Counted from the stretch's first letter, positions 1 through 7,037 are shown. The stretch is DNA of 9,137 nt from Lachnospiraceae bacterium (GCA_017446125.1 JAFSRL010000052.1:1-9137), one strand, 5' to 3'. The notes: generated by a model not told the origin, from the letters alone. Numbers and translations are program-made.

Positions 1-1
1 G

Positions 2-637
2 AACTGGAAGAAGCTGATCGAGATGGCGGTCAGGATGAACGTGCCGGTCATCAACACGGAGCTGTCCGGCGATCCGAACCAGCGTGAGATCTGCAACGGG
101 ATGTTCTTCCGCTCGATGGAGGAGCTCTTGCCCATCATTGAAAAAGAGGGATTGCGCGTCGAGATCCAGTCGCACCCCTATGATTTCTGCGAGCTGAACA
201 ACGAGACCGTCGATATGGTCAAGCATTTCCGGTCCAAGAACCTCGGCTATGTATATTCCTCACCGCACGGATTCTTCTATGACGAGGGCAAGGGCGATGT
301 CCGCAGCATGCTGCGCTATGCCGGCAAGACCCTGACGCATATGCTGCTCGCGGATACCTGGAACCATACCAAGGACTGCCGCTACATCCTGAACCCGCCG
401 TTCCTCAACAAGCGCGGGCGCGCGGACTGCACGATCCACCAGCACTCGCCGTTAGGGATGGGTGAGGTCGACTTCGACGGTATCTTCGAAACGCTGCGCG
501 AGCTCGATTTTGCCAACTATGTGCCCGAGATTGGCGGCGAGACGATCTGCTGCATGTCGGTCTTTGGCTTCCCGGAGCTGATGGATGTCGAAGCCCCCAA
601 GACGAGGGAGCGCATCGAAAAAGAATTGTTAAAGTAA
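2..637 (+). CDS. iolH: IolH-like sugar phosphate isomerase/epimerase (5' end missing)
   Basis: This is a xylose-isomerase-like TIM-barrel protein of the inositol operon IolH type; its exact reaction is not firmly established in the family. The frame is open from base 2, so the gene starts upstream of the window and the ATG at 23 is internal. About 211 residues are visible, so roughly 80 are missing if it has the Bacillus IolH length (about 290). Visible family features, from my memory of Bacillus IolH, are the stretch FFRSMEELLPIIEKEGL, the likely metal ligand Glu in RVEIQSHPYDF, SSPHGFF, the segment HMLLADTWNH, the run RYILNPP and the run HQHSPLGMGEVDFDGIF near the end. It stops at 635-637, 34 bp before iolD and with no terminator or promoter between them, so the two are probably co-transcribed. 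IolE or another Iol TIM barrel is the alternative; the barrel family is certain, the IolH assignment likely. Confidence 0.75.
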   Translation, partial: NWKKLIEMAVRMNVPVINTELSGDPNQREICNGMFFRSMEELLPIIEKEGLRVEIQSHPYDFCELNNETVDMVKHFRSKNLGYVYSSPHGFFYDEGKGDVRSMLRYAGKTLTHMLLADTWNHTKDCRYILNPPFLNKRGRADCTIHQHSPLGMGEVDFDGIFETLRELDFANYVPEIGGETICCMSVFGFPELMDVEAPKTRERIEKELLK

Positions 638-671
638 GAAACATCATTGATAAAAATGGAGGTTCCCAGAT

Positions 672-2603
672 ATGGAAAAAACGATTCGAATGACTACGGC
701 ACAGGCAATCGTCAGGTTCCTGGACAATCAATACGTGTCCATGGACGGTGTGGAGACGAAGTTTGTGGAAGGCTTCTTTACGCTCTTTGGCCACGGCATT
801 GCGGTGGGCTTGGGGGAGGCGCTTGACTCCGACCCCGGTAAGTTACGCGTGATGCAGGGCAGAAACGAACAGGGCATGTGCCACGCGGCAATCGCCTTTG
901 CAAAACAATCCAACCGCAGACGCATCATCGCCTGCTCTTCCTCGATCGGGCCGGGCGCCGCCAATATGGTTACGGCCTGCGCCACGGCAACGGTCAACAA
1001 TATCCCGCTCTTAGTCTTCCCGTCGGATACGTTCGCGTCAAGACAGCCCGATCCCGTCTTACAGCAGCTGGAGATCCCGCAGTCTTTGGCAACAACGACC
1101 AACGACGCGTTCAAGCCGGTCTGCAAGTACTGGGACCGCGTTGTGCGTCCGGAGATGATTATGACGGCCCTGATCAACGCAATGCGCGTCTTGACCGATC
1201 CCGCGGAGACGGGCGCCTGCTGTATCGCGCTGTGCCAGGATGCCGAGGGTGAGAGCTACGACTTCCCGGAGAGCTTTTTCGTAAAGCGTGTTCACAGGAT
1301 CACCCGCCCCGTCGCGGTCGCGGAGGAGATCGATGACATCGCTTCCGTCATCAAGGCGTCGAAGAAACCCATCGTCGTCGTGGGCGGCGGCGTGCGTTAT
1401 TCCGAAGCCGGGGAGGCGGTTGAGAAATTCTGCGCGGACTTCAACATCCCCTTTGGTGAAAGCCAGGCGGGCAAAAGCGCCTGCAAGTCCTCCCATCCGT
1501 ACTGCCTGGGCGGCATCGGCGTGACCGGCACCTATGCTTCGAACGTGATTGCTAAAGACGCCGATTGCGTGATCGCGATCGGCACAAGGCTCTCTGACTT
1601 TACGACCTCTTCGAAGTGGCTGTTCCGCAACAAGAAGGTAAAGGTCGTTACGATTAACAACTCCCGCTTCCATGCGTATAAGATGGATGCGGTCAAGGCC
1701 GTGGGCGACGCGAAGGTCACACTCGAAGCGCTTTCCAAAAAGTTAAAGAGCTTAAAGTACAAGGCTTCCTATAAGAATGAGATCAAGACGGCGAAGGCCA
1801 AATGGGATAAGGAAATGAAACGCTTGGGTTCCATCAGGTACACCGGCAAGGACTTCGAGCCGATCATCAAGGCGCGTGATCCCAGGACCATTCCGGAGTT
1901 CGTCAAGCTCACGGGCGGCGAGCTCACACAGACCGGCGCGATCGCCGCGATCCGTCGCGTGATTGATGATTCCTCCACCCTCATCACGGCCGGCGGTTCC
2001 CTTCCTTCCTGCCTGCAGCGGATGTGGACGACGGATAAGCGCGGCGGCTACCATGCGGAGTACGGTTACTCCTGCATGGGTTATGAAGTCTCCGCGACCT
2101 TGGGCGTCAAGATGGCGGAGCCGGACAACGAGGTCTACTGCGTGGTCGGTGACGCCTCCTTCCAGATGATGCACGGTGAGATCATGACGGCACAGCAGGA
2201 GCGCAAGAAGGTCAACGTCTTGGTCTTTGACAACTGCGGGTTCGGCTGCATCAACAACCTCGAGATGACGCACGGCATCGGAAGTCTTGCGACCGAGTAC
2301 CGTTACAACAAGGGTAACAAGCCCACCGGCGCCCTCATCCCCGTGGACTATGCCAAGATTGGGGAGGGCTACGGCATGAAGTCCTACACCTGCCGCACGA
2401 TTAAGGAACTGGAAGACGCGTTAAAGGATGCGAAGAAACAGAAGGTCTCCTGCATGTTTGACTTAAAAGTCATCCCGAAGACCATGACGGACGGCTATGA
2501 GTCCTGGTGGAATGTCGGCATTGCGACCACATCAAAAAAGAAGTCGGTCCGCGACGCAGCCAAGGATGTGATGGATCACAGAAAAGAGGCCAGAAAATAT
2601 TAA
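672..2603 (+). CDS. iolD: 3D-(3,5/4)-trihydroxycyclohexane-1,2-dione hydrolase (acylhydrolase)
   Basis: A ThDP-dependent cytosolic enzyme that hydrolytically opens the ring of 3D-trihydroxycyclohexane-1,2-dione to 5-deoxy-glucuronate in myo-inositol breakdown. At 643 residues it matches the family (Bacillus IolD is about 637). The three ThDP-enzyme domains are visible: an N-terminal pyrimidine-binding domain with the activating Glu66 in RNEQGM; a central domain at about 215-360 (PIVVVGGGVRYSEAGEAV); and a C-terminal pyrophosphate-binding domain with the Mg/ThDP motif GDAS at 493-496 running to N528-N529. DNCGFGCINNLEM at 520-532 is very characteristic of IolD rather than acetolactate synthase or other relatives. 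The start is set by GGAGG at 658-662, 9 nt before the ATG. It lies directly after the IolH-like gene, as the last gene of that operon, and is followed by the terminator at 2649-2672. No frameshift or missing key residue was seen. Confidence 0.95.
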   Translation: MEKTIRMTTAQAIVRFLDNQYVSMDGVETKFVEGFFTLFGHGIAVGLGEALDSDPGKLRVMQGRNEQGMCHAAIAFAKQSNRRRIIACSSSIGPGAANMVTACATATVNNIPLLVFPSDTFASRQPDPVLQQLEIPQSLATTTNDAFKPVCKYWDRVVRPEMIMTALINAMRVLTDPAETGACCIALCQDAEGESYDFPESFFVKRVHRITRPVAVAEEIDDIASVIKASKKPIVVVGGGVRYSEAGEAVEKFCADFNIPFGESQAGKSACKSSHPYCLGGIGVTGTYASNVIAKDADCVIAIGTRLSDFTTSSKWLFRNKKVKVVTINNSRFHAYKMDAVKAVGDAKVTLEALSKKLKSLKYKASYKNEIKTAKAKWDKEMKRLGSIRYTGKDFEPIIKARDPRTIPEFVKLTGGELTQTGAIAAIRRVIDDSSTLITAGGSLPSCLQRMWTTDKRGGYHAEYGYSCMGYEVSATLGVKMAEPDNEVYCVVGDASFQMMHGEIMTAQQERKKVNVLVFDNCGFGCINNLEMTHGIGSLATEYRYNKGNKPTGALIPVDYAKIGEGYGMKSYTCRTIKELEDALKDAKKQKVSCMFDLKVIPKTMTDGYESWWNVGIATTSKKKSVRDAAKDVMDHRKEARKY

Positions 2604-2640
2604 AACGGGCCAACGGGACGGGTACAATGTCCCACAATGA
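2604..2640 (+). repeat. Decayed copy of the GGGACGGGTAC dispersed repeat
   Basis: Between the iolD stop and its terminator, bases 2615-2625 read GGGACGGGTAC, the same 11-mer found in the repeats at 5865-5875, 9075-9085 and 9101-9111. GGGAC (2615-2619) can pair with GTCCC (2629-2633). The GTCAGG and GACTCA flanks of the other copies are missing or altered, so this is a degenerate or variant member. Confidence 0.5.
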
Positions 2641-2648
2641 CACAAAGA

Positions 2649-2680
2649 ATCCCCCCGCTGACGCGGGGGGATTTGTCTTT
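2649..2680. terminator. Bidirectional rho-independent terminator between convergent genes
   Basis: An 11-bp perfect stem pairs AATCCCCCCGC (2649-2659 region; arm 2649-2658 plus closing pairs) with GCGGGGGGATT (2663-2672) around a TGAC loop at 2659-2662. On the + strand the stem is followed by ATTTGTCTTT; on the - strand it is followed by ATTCTTTGTG. It lies 45 bp after the iolD stop and 6 bp after the stop of the convergent Hyi-like gene, so it can end both transcripts. The U tracts are interrupted, but the GC-rich stem is very stable. Confidence 0.85.
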
Positions 2681-3467
2681 AGCTCCATTCCATGATTGCT
2701 TTCACCGCCGCGGCGTTGTCGCCCTTGGGGAAAAGCTCGTAACCGACGCGGCCCGTGTAGCCGCATTTTTCCAGGTGGGCGATGACGAACTTGTAATTGA
2801 TTTCACCCGTGCCCGGTTCGTGACGTCCCGGCGCATCCGCGATGTGGATGTGACCGAAGGTATCACAGTAATTCGTAATCGTATCGCCGATGCAACCCTC
2901 GTTTAACTGCATGTGATAAATATCGTAGAGCACCTTTAACTTGTCCGAGTTGATTAAGCGGATCATCTCCGCCGCCATCTGTGTGGTCTTTAAGAAATTG
3001 CCCACGTGGTCGGTCGTGATGTTAAGACCCTCTAAATTGCAGCGGATGCCCTTTTCCTCGCCTAAGCGCGCCGCCTGCGTTAAGCGCTCGTACATCGAGC
3101 AGATCTTCACGGTGTCGGATAAGTTGTCGTAATGATTGATGACGATGCCGCCCTCGCCCAGAGCGTTTGAGTGAATCGTGACCGTGGGGGCACCGAGCTT
3201 AATCGCAGCGTCCATCGAATCCTTCAAGGCGTTCATGTACTGTTCCTTCTGTTCCGGATCGACCAGGGAATAATCACAGTCGCCGTTGAAGCCGCTGATG
3301 TTGATGCCGGCCTCGTCCGCAGCCTTCTTCGTCGCGTCGAGATCCTTGTCTCTCCACTCCCAGAATTCCACGGCGTCAAACCCGTCCTTCGCCGCCGCCG
3401 CAAAGCGATCCAGCCACGGAAGATCGGTGTAAAGTGTGTCGATGCAAGCGCATTTCCTGAGTGCCAT
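2679..3467 (-). CDS. Hydroxypyruvate isomerase-like TIM-barrel protein
   Basis: A 262-residue protein of the Hyi/xylose-isomerase-like TIM-barrel family (COG3622 type), which isomerises or epimerises small keto-sugars with a divalent metal. Hyi-type motifs are clear: Glu146 in NLEGLN, YDIYHMQ at 181-187 (metal ligand Asp182), GHIHIADAPGRHEPGTGEIN at 205-224 and the C-terminal Glu244 in VGYELFP. The reading frame stays open for 71 more codons upstream, but the start used here (MALRKCACID) has AAAGGAGG 5 nt in front of it (3473-3480) and a consensus promoter just beyond, inside that extension. It is transcribed alone, divergently from the LacI gene and convergently with iolD. The substrate is not shown by the sequence. 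In this setting it could act on hydroxypyruvate/tartronate semialdehyde, on a keto-inositol (IolI/IolE-like role), or on a sugar feeding the transketolase. The family call is sure, the reaction is not. Confidence 0.85.
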   Translation of the reverse strand: MALRKCACIDTLYTDLPWLDRFAAAAKDGFDAVEFWEWRDKDLDATKKAADEAGINISGFNGDCDYSLVDPEQKEQYMNALKDSMDAAIKLGAPTVTIHSNALGEGGIVINHYDNLSDTVKICSMYERLTQAARLGEEKGIRCNLEGLNITTDHVGNFLKTTQMAAEMIRLINSDKLKVLYDIYHMQLNEGCIGDTITNYCDTFGHIHIADAPGRHEPGTGEINYKFVIAHLEKCGYTGRVGYELFPKGDNAAAVKAIMEWS

Positions 3468-3472
3468 ACGTG

Positions 3473-3480
3473 CCTCCTTT
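3473..3480 (-). promoter_or_regulatory. Ribosome binding site fixing the Hyi-like start
   Basis: AAAGGAGG on the - strand lies 5 nt upstream of the ATG at 3467. It decides between this start and the longer frame that opens at 3680. Confidence 0.85.
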
Positions 3481-3499
3481 TTGGTTTGTTTCGGTAAAA

Positions 3500-3524
3500 T
3501 TGTGCATTTTCCGTGCATTTGTGC
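3500..3524. promoter_or_regulatory. Candidate operator cluster in the Hyi-like gene leader
   Basis: TTGTGCA (3500-3506), GTGCA (3513-3517) and TTGTGC (3519-3524) are packed in 25 bp, the first two exactly 11 bp apart. They cover about +7 to +31 of the transcript predicted from the promoter at 3537-3565, a position suited to repression. The same motif occurs around the LacI promoter and upstream of the transketolase genes. Binding by the neighbouring LacI protein is inferred. Confidence 0.5.
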
Positions 3525-3536
3525 TTTTCCTTCCAC

Positions 3537-3565
3537 ATTGTACAGTTTTGCTTTTTTTGTGTCAA
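3537..3565 (-). promoter_or_regulatory. Sigma-70 promoter of the Hyi-like gene
   Basis: On the - strand, a perfect -35 TTGACA (3565-3560) and -10 TACAAT (3542-3537) are separated by exactly 17 bp. The predicted start near 3530 gives a leader of about 60 nt ending in the strong ribosome binding site. This is the best promoter in the window. Confidence 0.8.
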
Positions 3566-3667
3566 CGCATTTTTTGCCGAAAACACAATATTTGTCAGTA
3601 ATTAACAGTTTTCCGGACGGGTAATTGTGCAGGATTCCAAATTGTGACATCTTGTGCATTTCCGCTC

Positions 3668-3696
3668 TTGCAAGGCGCAAAAAAGGGTGTTATGAT
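3668..3696 (+). promoter_or_regulatory. Sigma-70 promoter of the LacI-family gene
   Basis: TTGCAA (3668-3673), 17 bp, then TATGAT (3691-3696). The predicted start of transcription is near 3703, just before the palindrome at 3705-3717. This places the alternative ATG at 3711 almost at the transcript's 5' end and favours translation from 3741. Confidence 0.65.
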
Positions 3697-3704
3697 GAGG
3701 TTGT

Positions 3705-3717
3705 TGTGCAATGCACA
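3705..3717. promoter_or_regulatory. Candidate LacI-type operator at the regulator's own transcription start
   Basis: TGTGCA-A-TGCACA is a perfect palindrome with 6-bp arms and a single central base. It sits at about +3 to +15 of the predicted lacI transcript and contains the recurrent TTGTGCA motif (3704-3710). Further copies lie at 3625-3631 and 3652-3658, with a variant (TTGTGAC) at 3642-3648. This suggests autorepression. There is no central CG as in classical LacI operators. Confidence 0.5.
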
Positions 3718-3740
3718 TTTACATCAGGAAGAAGGACAGG

Positions 3741-4760
3741 ATGACGAAACGACCGACAATGCAGGATGTTGCGGACAGGGCGGGCGTCTCAAGGGGCACC
3801 GTCGACCGCGTCATAAAGAACCGGCCGCATGTGAAGCCGGAGGTCTATGACCGGGTCATGCAGGCGCTGAAGGATACCGGATATCTTGACATGCGCGCAC
3901 AACGCTCAAACAGCGTACAGCTCCCGTTAAAGCTCGGGGTGTTGATGCCGGACTGGACGGGACTCTTCCGCCACGAAATCCTGCGCGGCATCGAGGACGC
4001 GCGCGCGGCGCTGACCGATTTAAACGTCGAGGTCATCGTGAAGCAGTGTACGAGCGGCGAGCCCGAAGAAGCGCTTAAGCAGCTCGACGCCTTTGCCGCG
4101 GAGGAGGTCGACGGACTCTCTGTCTGCTGCGTGAACGACGTCAATGTGCGCGACAAGATTAATGCCCTTGCGGAGAAGGGCGTTTTGGTCATCACCTACA
4201 ACTCCGACCTTCCCGGCACCGAGCGGTTGTTTTTTGTGGGGCAGGACCCCAGGAAATCCGGGCGCATCGCCGGCGAAATCATGCGGAAGTTCGTGCGGGA
4301 CGAGCACATCCTAATCTGCTGCGGCAACCTCGAATTCACCGCGCACATGAACCGCGTGGAAGGCTTTACGGAACGCATGGGCGAGTGCGGCTTTGATAAA
4401 AAGAACATGACCGTTCTGGAAACCTACAACGATTACGGTCTGACCAAGTCAAAGCTCCTGGAGCAGTTAAAGCTTCACAAAAAGGTTGCCGTTTACATGG
4501 CGAACCGTTCCGTCACGGGCTGCGTGGCGGCACTCGAGGAAGCAAAAAAGCGCGGAAAGGTGCGGTTGATCTGTCACGATTTTTCCGATCCCATCCGCGA
4601 TTACTTAAAGGACGGCACGGTGGATTTCACGATTGCGCAGGACATCCACCTGCAGGGGTATTTACCCCTCATTCTGCTCAGAAATCACTTGCACCATACG
4701 GGGGCAAGGGTTTATGATGAATCTCAGGTGATTCACATTCTCTGTGCGGAGAACCTGTAG
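3741..4760 (+). CDS. LacI-family transcriptional regulator with sugar-binding domain
   Basis: A 339-residue repressor-type protein. The N-terminal helix-turn-helix is at about 6-25 (TMQDVADRAGVSRGTVDRVI), followed by a short linker and, from about residue 63 (LKLGVLMPDW), a ribose-binding-protein-like ligand domain running to the end. The start at 3741 is chosen because GAAGG (3731-3735) lies 5 nt upstream; the in-frame ATG at 3711 has no ribosome binding site and falls within the operator-like palindrome. The recognition helix has the SRGTVDRV form rather than SxxTVSRV. The linker is odd: the hinge Leu that LacI/PurR insert into the operator centre aligns with Asn57. It is divergent from the Hyi-like gene and 61 bp ahead of iolG with no terminator between. 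The ligand is unknown; an inositol or a related keto-sugar is inferred from the neighbours. Confidence 0.9.
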   Translation: MTKRPTMQDVADRAGVSRGTVDRVIKNRPHVKPEVYDRVMQALKDTGYLDMRAQRSNSVQLPLKLGVLMPDWTGLFRHEILRGIEDARAALTDLNVEVIVKQCTSGEPEEALKQLDAFAAEEVDGLSVCCVNDVNVRDKINALAEKGVLVITYNSDLPGTERLFFVGQDPRKSGRIAGEIMRKFVRDEHILICCGNLEFTAHMNRVEGFTERMGECGFDKKNMTVLETYNDYGLTKSKLLEQLKLHKKVAVYMANRSVTGCVAALEEAKKRGKVRLICHDFSDPIRDYLKDGTVDFTIAQDIHLQGYLPLILLRNHLHHTGARVYDESQVIHILCAENL

Positions 4761-4768
4761 ATTCCGGA

Positions 4769-4797
4769 TTCACAAGCGAACTAAATGTAGTTACATT
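4769..4797 (+). promoter_or_regulatory. Candidate promoter of iolG
   Basis: TTCACA (4769-4774; five of six bases match TTGACA), 17 bp, then TACATT (4792-4797). The predicted start is near 4804, only a few bases before the ribosome binding site. iolG may thus be expressed on its own as well as by read-through from the LacI gene. Confidence 0.5.
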
Positions 4798-4798
4798 T
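4783..4798. promoter_or_regulatory. Palindrome overlapping the iolG -10 box
   Basis: AAATGTA (4783-4789) and TACATTT (4792-4798) are perfect 7-bp arms with a GT spacer. The right arm contains the predicted -10 hexamer, so a bound protein would block this promoter. It differs from the TTGTGCA motif and may belong to another regulator. A loop of 2 nt is too tight for a good terminator. Confidence 0.4.
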
Positions 4799-4806
4799 TT
4801 ACCTGT

Positions 4807-4814
4807 AAAGGAGG
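4807..4814 (+). promoter_or_regulatory. Ribosome binding site fixing the iolG start
   Basis: AAAGGAGG lies 7 nt before the ATG at 4822. It rules out the longer frame from 4744, whose first 26 codons overlap the LacI gene end and this leader. Confidence 0.85.
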
Positions 4815-4821
4815 AAATCAC

Positions 4822-5844
4822 ATGGCTGACAAATTAAGAATCGGTATGCTGGGCGGCGGCCGGATTGGCAAGCTCCACGCAACCAACGTGCAGAACTTCG
4901 TTCCGAACGCGGAAGTCGTAATCCTTGCGGATCCCTTCCTGAATGCGGACATGGAAGCATGGGCGAAGGAAATCAACATCCCGCACTGCACGAAGGATCC
5001 GGAGGAAGTGTTCAACTCTCCCGATGTGGACGCGGTCTTTATCTGCTCTTCGACCGATACGCACGCGGAATTCATGATGAAGGCTGCCGCAGCAAAGAAG
5101 CACATTTTCTGCGAAAAGCCCATCCATACGGATGTCGCGAAGATCAAGGAAGCAATCGCTGCCGTTGAGAATGCAGGCGTGAAGCTGCAGGTCGGTTTCG
5201 TGCGCCGCTTCGACCGTTCCCACAAGGCGGTCAGGGATGTCGTTGCTTCCGGTAAGCTGGGCAAGCCCTACGTCATCAAGGTCTGCTCCCGCGATCCCGG
5301 CGCTCCGCCCATGGAGTACGTCAAGGTTTCCGGCGGCATCTTTGTCGACATGATGATTCATGACTTTGATATGGTCCGTTATCTTGCGGGCAGCGATGTC
5401 ACGGAGGTTTCCACGACGGGTGCCGTTTTGGTCGACCCGCAGTTCGCGGAATACGACGACGTCGACACCGCGATCGTCACGCTGAAGTTTGCAAACGGCG
5501 CAATCGGTGTCATCGACAACTGCCGTCAGGCGCCTTACGGCTATGACCAGCGTGTCGAGGTTCTGTGCGAAAAGGGAAGCGTGCAGGACAACAACCACTT
5601 GGAGAACGAAGCGTTCATCTCCACCGCGGAAACGGTTGAGAGCGCAAAGCCCACCTACTTCTTCTTAGAGCGCTACAACGATGCGTTCGTCGCGGAGGTG
5701 AAGGACTTTGTCGCCGCTGTGTTGGATGGCAAGGAAATTCCGGTGGGCGGCAAGGACGGCTTGGAGCCGGTCCGTATCGCAATCGCCGCGAAGAAGTCCC
5801 TGAAGGAAGGGCGTCCTGTGAAACTGTCGGAGATCGAATCGTAA
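4822..5844 (+). CDS. iolG: Inositol 2-dehydrogenase (Gfo/Idh/MocA family)
   Basis: A 340-residue NAD-dependent cytosolic dehydrogenase that oxidises myo-inositol to 2-keto-myo-inositol (scyllo-inosose), the first step of inositol breakdown. The Rossmann fold begins at residue 6 with the glycine-rich loop GMLGGGRIG; Asp37 (VILADPF) at the end of the second strand suits NAD. Lys99 in CEKPIHTD and the Asp176/His180 pair in GGIFVDMMIHDFDMV are the catalytic residues of the family. The C-terminal half has the IolG-like runs VDTAIVTLKFANGAIGVIDN, YGYDQRVEV and YFFLERYNDAF and the end AAKKSLKEGRPVKLSEIES. Relatives that oxidise scyllo- or D-chiro-inositol look similar, so the exact isomer is less certain than the family. 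It follows the LacI gene by 61 bp and ends 8 bp before the long inverted repeat. Confidence 0.92.
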   Translation: MADKLRIGMLGGGRIGKLHATNVQNFVPNAEVVILADPFLNADMEAWAKEINIPHCTKDPEEVFNSPDVDAVFICSSTDTHAEFMMKAAAAKKHIFCEKPIHTDVAKIKEAIAAVENAGVKLQVGFVRRFDRSHKAVRDVVASGKLGKPYVIKVCSRDPGAPPMEYVKVSGGIFVDMMIHDFDMVRYLAGSDVTEVSTTGAVLVDPQFAEYDDVDTAIVTLKFANGAIGVIDNCRQAPYGYDQRVEVLCEKGSVQDNNHLENEAFISTAETVESAKPTYFFLERYNDAFVAEVKDFVAAVLDGKEIPVGGKDGLEPVRIAIAAKKSLKEGRPVKLSEIES

Positions 5845-5852
5845 AGAGTAAA

Positions 5853-6059
5853 GAGTGCGTCAGGGGGACGGGTACAGCGACTCAGACTTCCTGCGAAAGC
5901 CTCCTCCTGATTAATATCGCATACAACAAAAACGAATGTCCACCTGCTTCATGAGAATTATATATTCCGCAGGTGGACATTCTGTTGTTGTTGGCTCATT
6001 AATATCTCGTCGGTTTCACAGGAAGACTGAGTCAGTGCACCCGTCCCCCTGACTCACTC
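5853..6059. repeat. Long imperfect inverted repeat (REP/MITE-like element) between convergent genes
   Basis: The 217-bp gap between iolG and the transketolase genes holds one symmetrical structure. The outer arms, 5853-5898 and 6014-6059, match in inverted orientation at about 40 of 46 positions, and each carries GTCAGGGGGACGGG. The core is a perfect 14-bp inverted repeat (5934-5947, GAATGTCCACCTGC, with 5969-5982) around a 21-nt AT-rich loop. The stretches between arms and core are partly complementary (shared ATTAAT and CAACAA). No ORF is present. The right arm ends 2 bp before the last codon of the transketolase gene. As RNA it would fold into a hairpin from either strand and could terminate both converging transcripts. 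It resembles repeats thought to be spread in trans by REP-associated (Y1/IS200-like) transposases; that link is inferred. Confidence 0.75.
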
Positions 6060-6061
6060 CT

Positions 6062-7021
6062 CTACTTCGCAGCGACGGCTGCTTTTGCTTCCCTTACGAT
6101 GGTGTCGGTGGTGAGACCGAAGCGCTCCTCTAGATAGTCCTGCGGACCCACTTCGCCAAACTCATCCTCGACCGCGACATGCTTGACGATTACGGGGCAG
6201 TTCGCCGCGGTATACGCACTCACCGCTTCCGTTAAGCCGCCGATCTTGTTGTGGTTCTCCGCGGTGACGATTGCGCCGCATTCCTTCGCAAGCTTTGCGA
6301 CCAGCGCCTCGTCCAAGGGCTTCACCGTAAACATATCGATGACCGTCGCATTGATGCCCTCCGCCTTCAAGGCTTCCGCCGCATCGATTGCCTTCGCGAC
6401 CATGATGCCGCAGGCGATGATCGCAACGTCCTTTCCGTAAGAGCAAACCTCAACGCCCTTGCCAATCTCGAACTTCGTTCCGTCCTCGTACATCTTGCAG
6501 TTCTGCTTACGACCCACGCGCAGGTACTTTAACCCGTGGATGTTGACGCTCTGATCCAGCAGGTCCTTTAACATCGCGGTGTCCGTCACGTCAAAGACGT
6601 ACGCGTCCGGAATCGAACGGTACAGCGCCATGTCCTCAAACGGCATGTGCGTGCCGCCGTTCATTGCCGCCGTGACGCCCGGGTCCGTGCCGATTACCGT
6701 CACGGAATTCTTCGCATACGCGATCGATAAGAAGACCTGGTCAAAGCTGCGGCGGGATGCAAAGGGCCCGAAGGTGTGAACGATGGGCTTGAAGCCACCG
6801 CTTGACAAGCCTGCCGCGATGCCCATCATGTTCGCTTCCGCGATGCCGCAGTCAAAGCCGCGATCCGGATGCTCCTTGATGAACGGCACCATGCCCACGC
6901 AGTTTGCAAGGTCCGCGTCGAGGTAAACAATCTTGTCATCCGCTGCCGCCATCTCAGGGATGTGCTTACCGATGACGTCTTTAAAATTCAAATCCATTTC
7001 TTTGTTATATACGATCTTCAT
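6062..7021 (-). CDS. Transketolase, C-terminal subunit
   Basis: A 319-residue protein with the pyrimidine-binding and C-terminal domains of transketolase; it pairs with the N-terminal subunit encoded just upstream to transfer two-carbon ketol units between sugar phosphates using ThDP. The catalytic Glu is Glu62 in the run CGIAEANMMGIAAGLS. It is followed by PIVHTFGPFASRRSFDQ and the segment NGGTHMPFEDM, which replaces the more usual (N/D)GxTHQxxED pattern. The C-terminal domain (about 185 onward) has the usual VAIIACGIMV and VIDMFTVKPLDE strands. The start at 7021 is chosen for GGGAGG (7028-7033) 6 nt upstream; an in-frame ATG at 7045 would overlap the upstream gene. It lies 16 bp after the N-subunit stop, so the two are one operon. 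It could be a dedicated pathway transketolase rather than the central pentose-phosphate enzyme. Confidence 0.92.
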   Translation of the reverse strand: MKIVYNKEMDLNFKDVIGKHIPEMAAADDKIVYLDADLANCVGMVPFIKEHPDRGFDCGIAEANMMGIAAGLSSGGFKPIVHTFGPFASRRSFDQVFLSIAYAKNSVTVIGTDPGVTAAMNGGTHMPFEDMALYRSIPDAYVFDVTDTAMLKDLLDQSVNIHGLKYLRVGRKQNCKMYEDGTKFEIGKGVEVCSYGKDVAIIACGIMVAKAIDAAEALKAEGINATVIDMFTVKPLDEALVAKLAKECGAIVTAENHNKIGGLTEAVSAYTAANCPVIVKHVAVEDEFGEVGPQDYLEERFGLTTDTIVREAKAAVAAK

Positions 7022-7027
7022 CGTGCG

Positions 7028-7033
7028 CCTCCC
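7028..7033 (-). promoter_or_regulatory. Ribosome binding site of the transketolase C subunit
   Basis: GGGAGG on the - strand lies 6 nt before the ATG at 7021, inside the 16-bp gap after the N-subunit stop. It favours this start over the ATG at 7045. Confidence 0.75.
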
Positions 7034-7037
7034 TTCT

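Noticed and set aside
1059..1673. Open frame antisense to iolD
   Set aside because: Overlaps the unmistakable IolD coding sequence and resembles no family; typical shadow frame.
3615..3623. GGACGGGTA, resembling the dispersed repeat
   Set aside because: Only 9 bases match and none of the flanking repeat bases are present, so chance is likely.
3468..3680. 71-residue N-terminal extension of the Hyi-like protein
   Set aside because: It would translate through the consensus promoter and the AAAGGAGG site and shows no family similarity. The family's normal N-terminus begins at 3467.
3711..3740. Upstream ATG for the LacI gene (10 extra residues)
   Set aside because: No ribosome binding site, and it lies within the operator-like palindrome only a few bases from the predicted transcription start. 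The ATG at 3741 has GAAGG at good spacing.
4834..5598. 254-codon open frame antisense to iolG
   Set aside because: A shadow of iolG codon structure in GC-rich DNA; the translation is rich in Arg, His, Asp and Val with no recognisable domain and no ribosome binding site.
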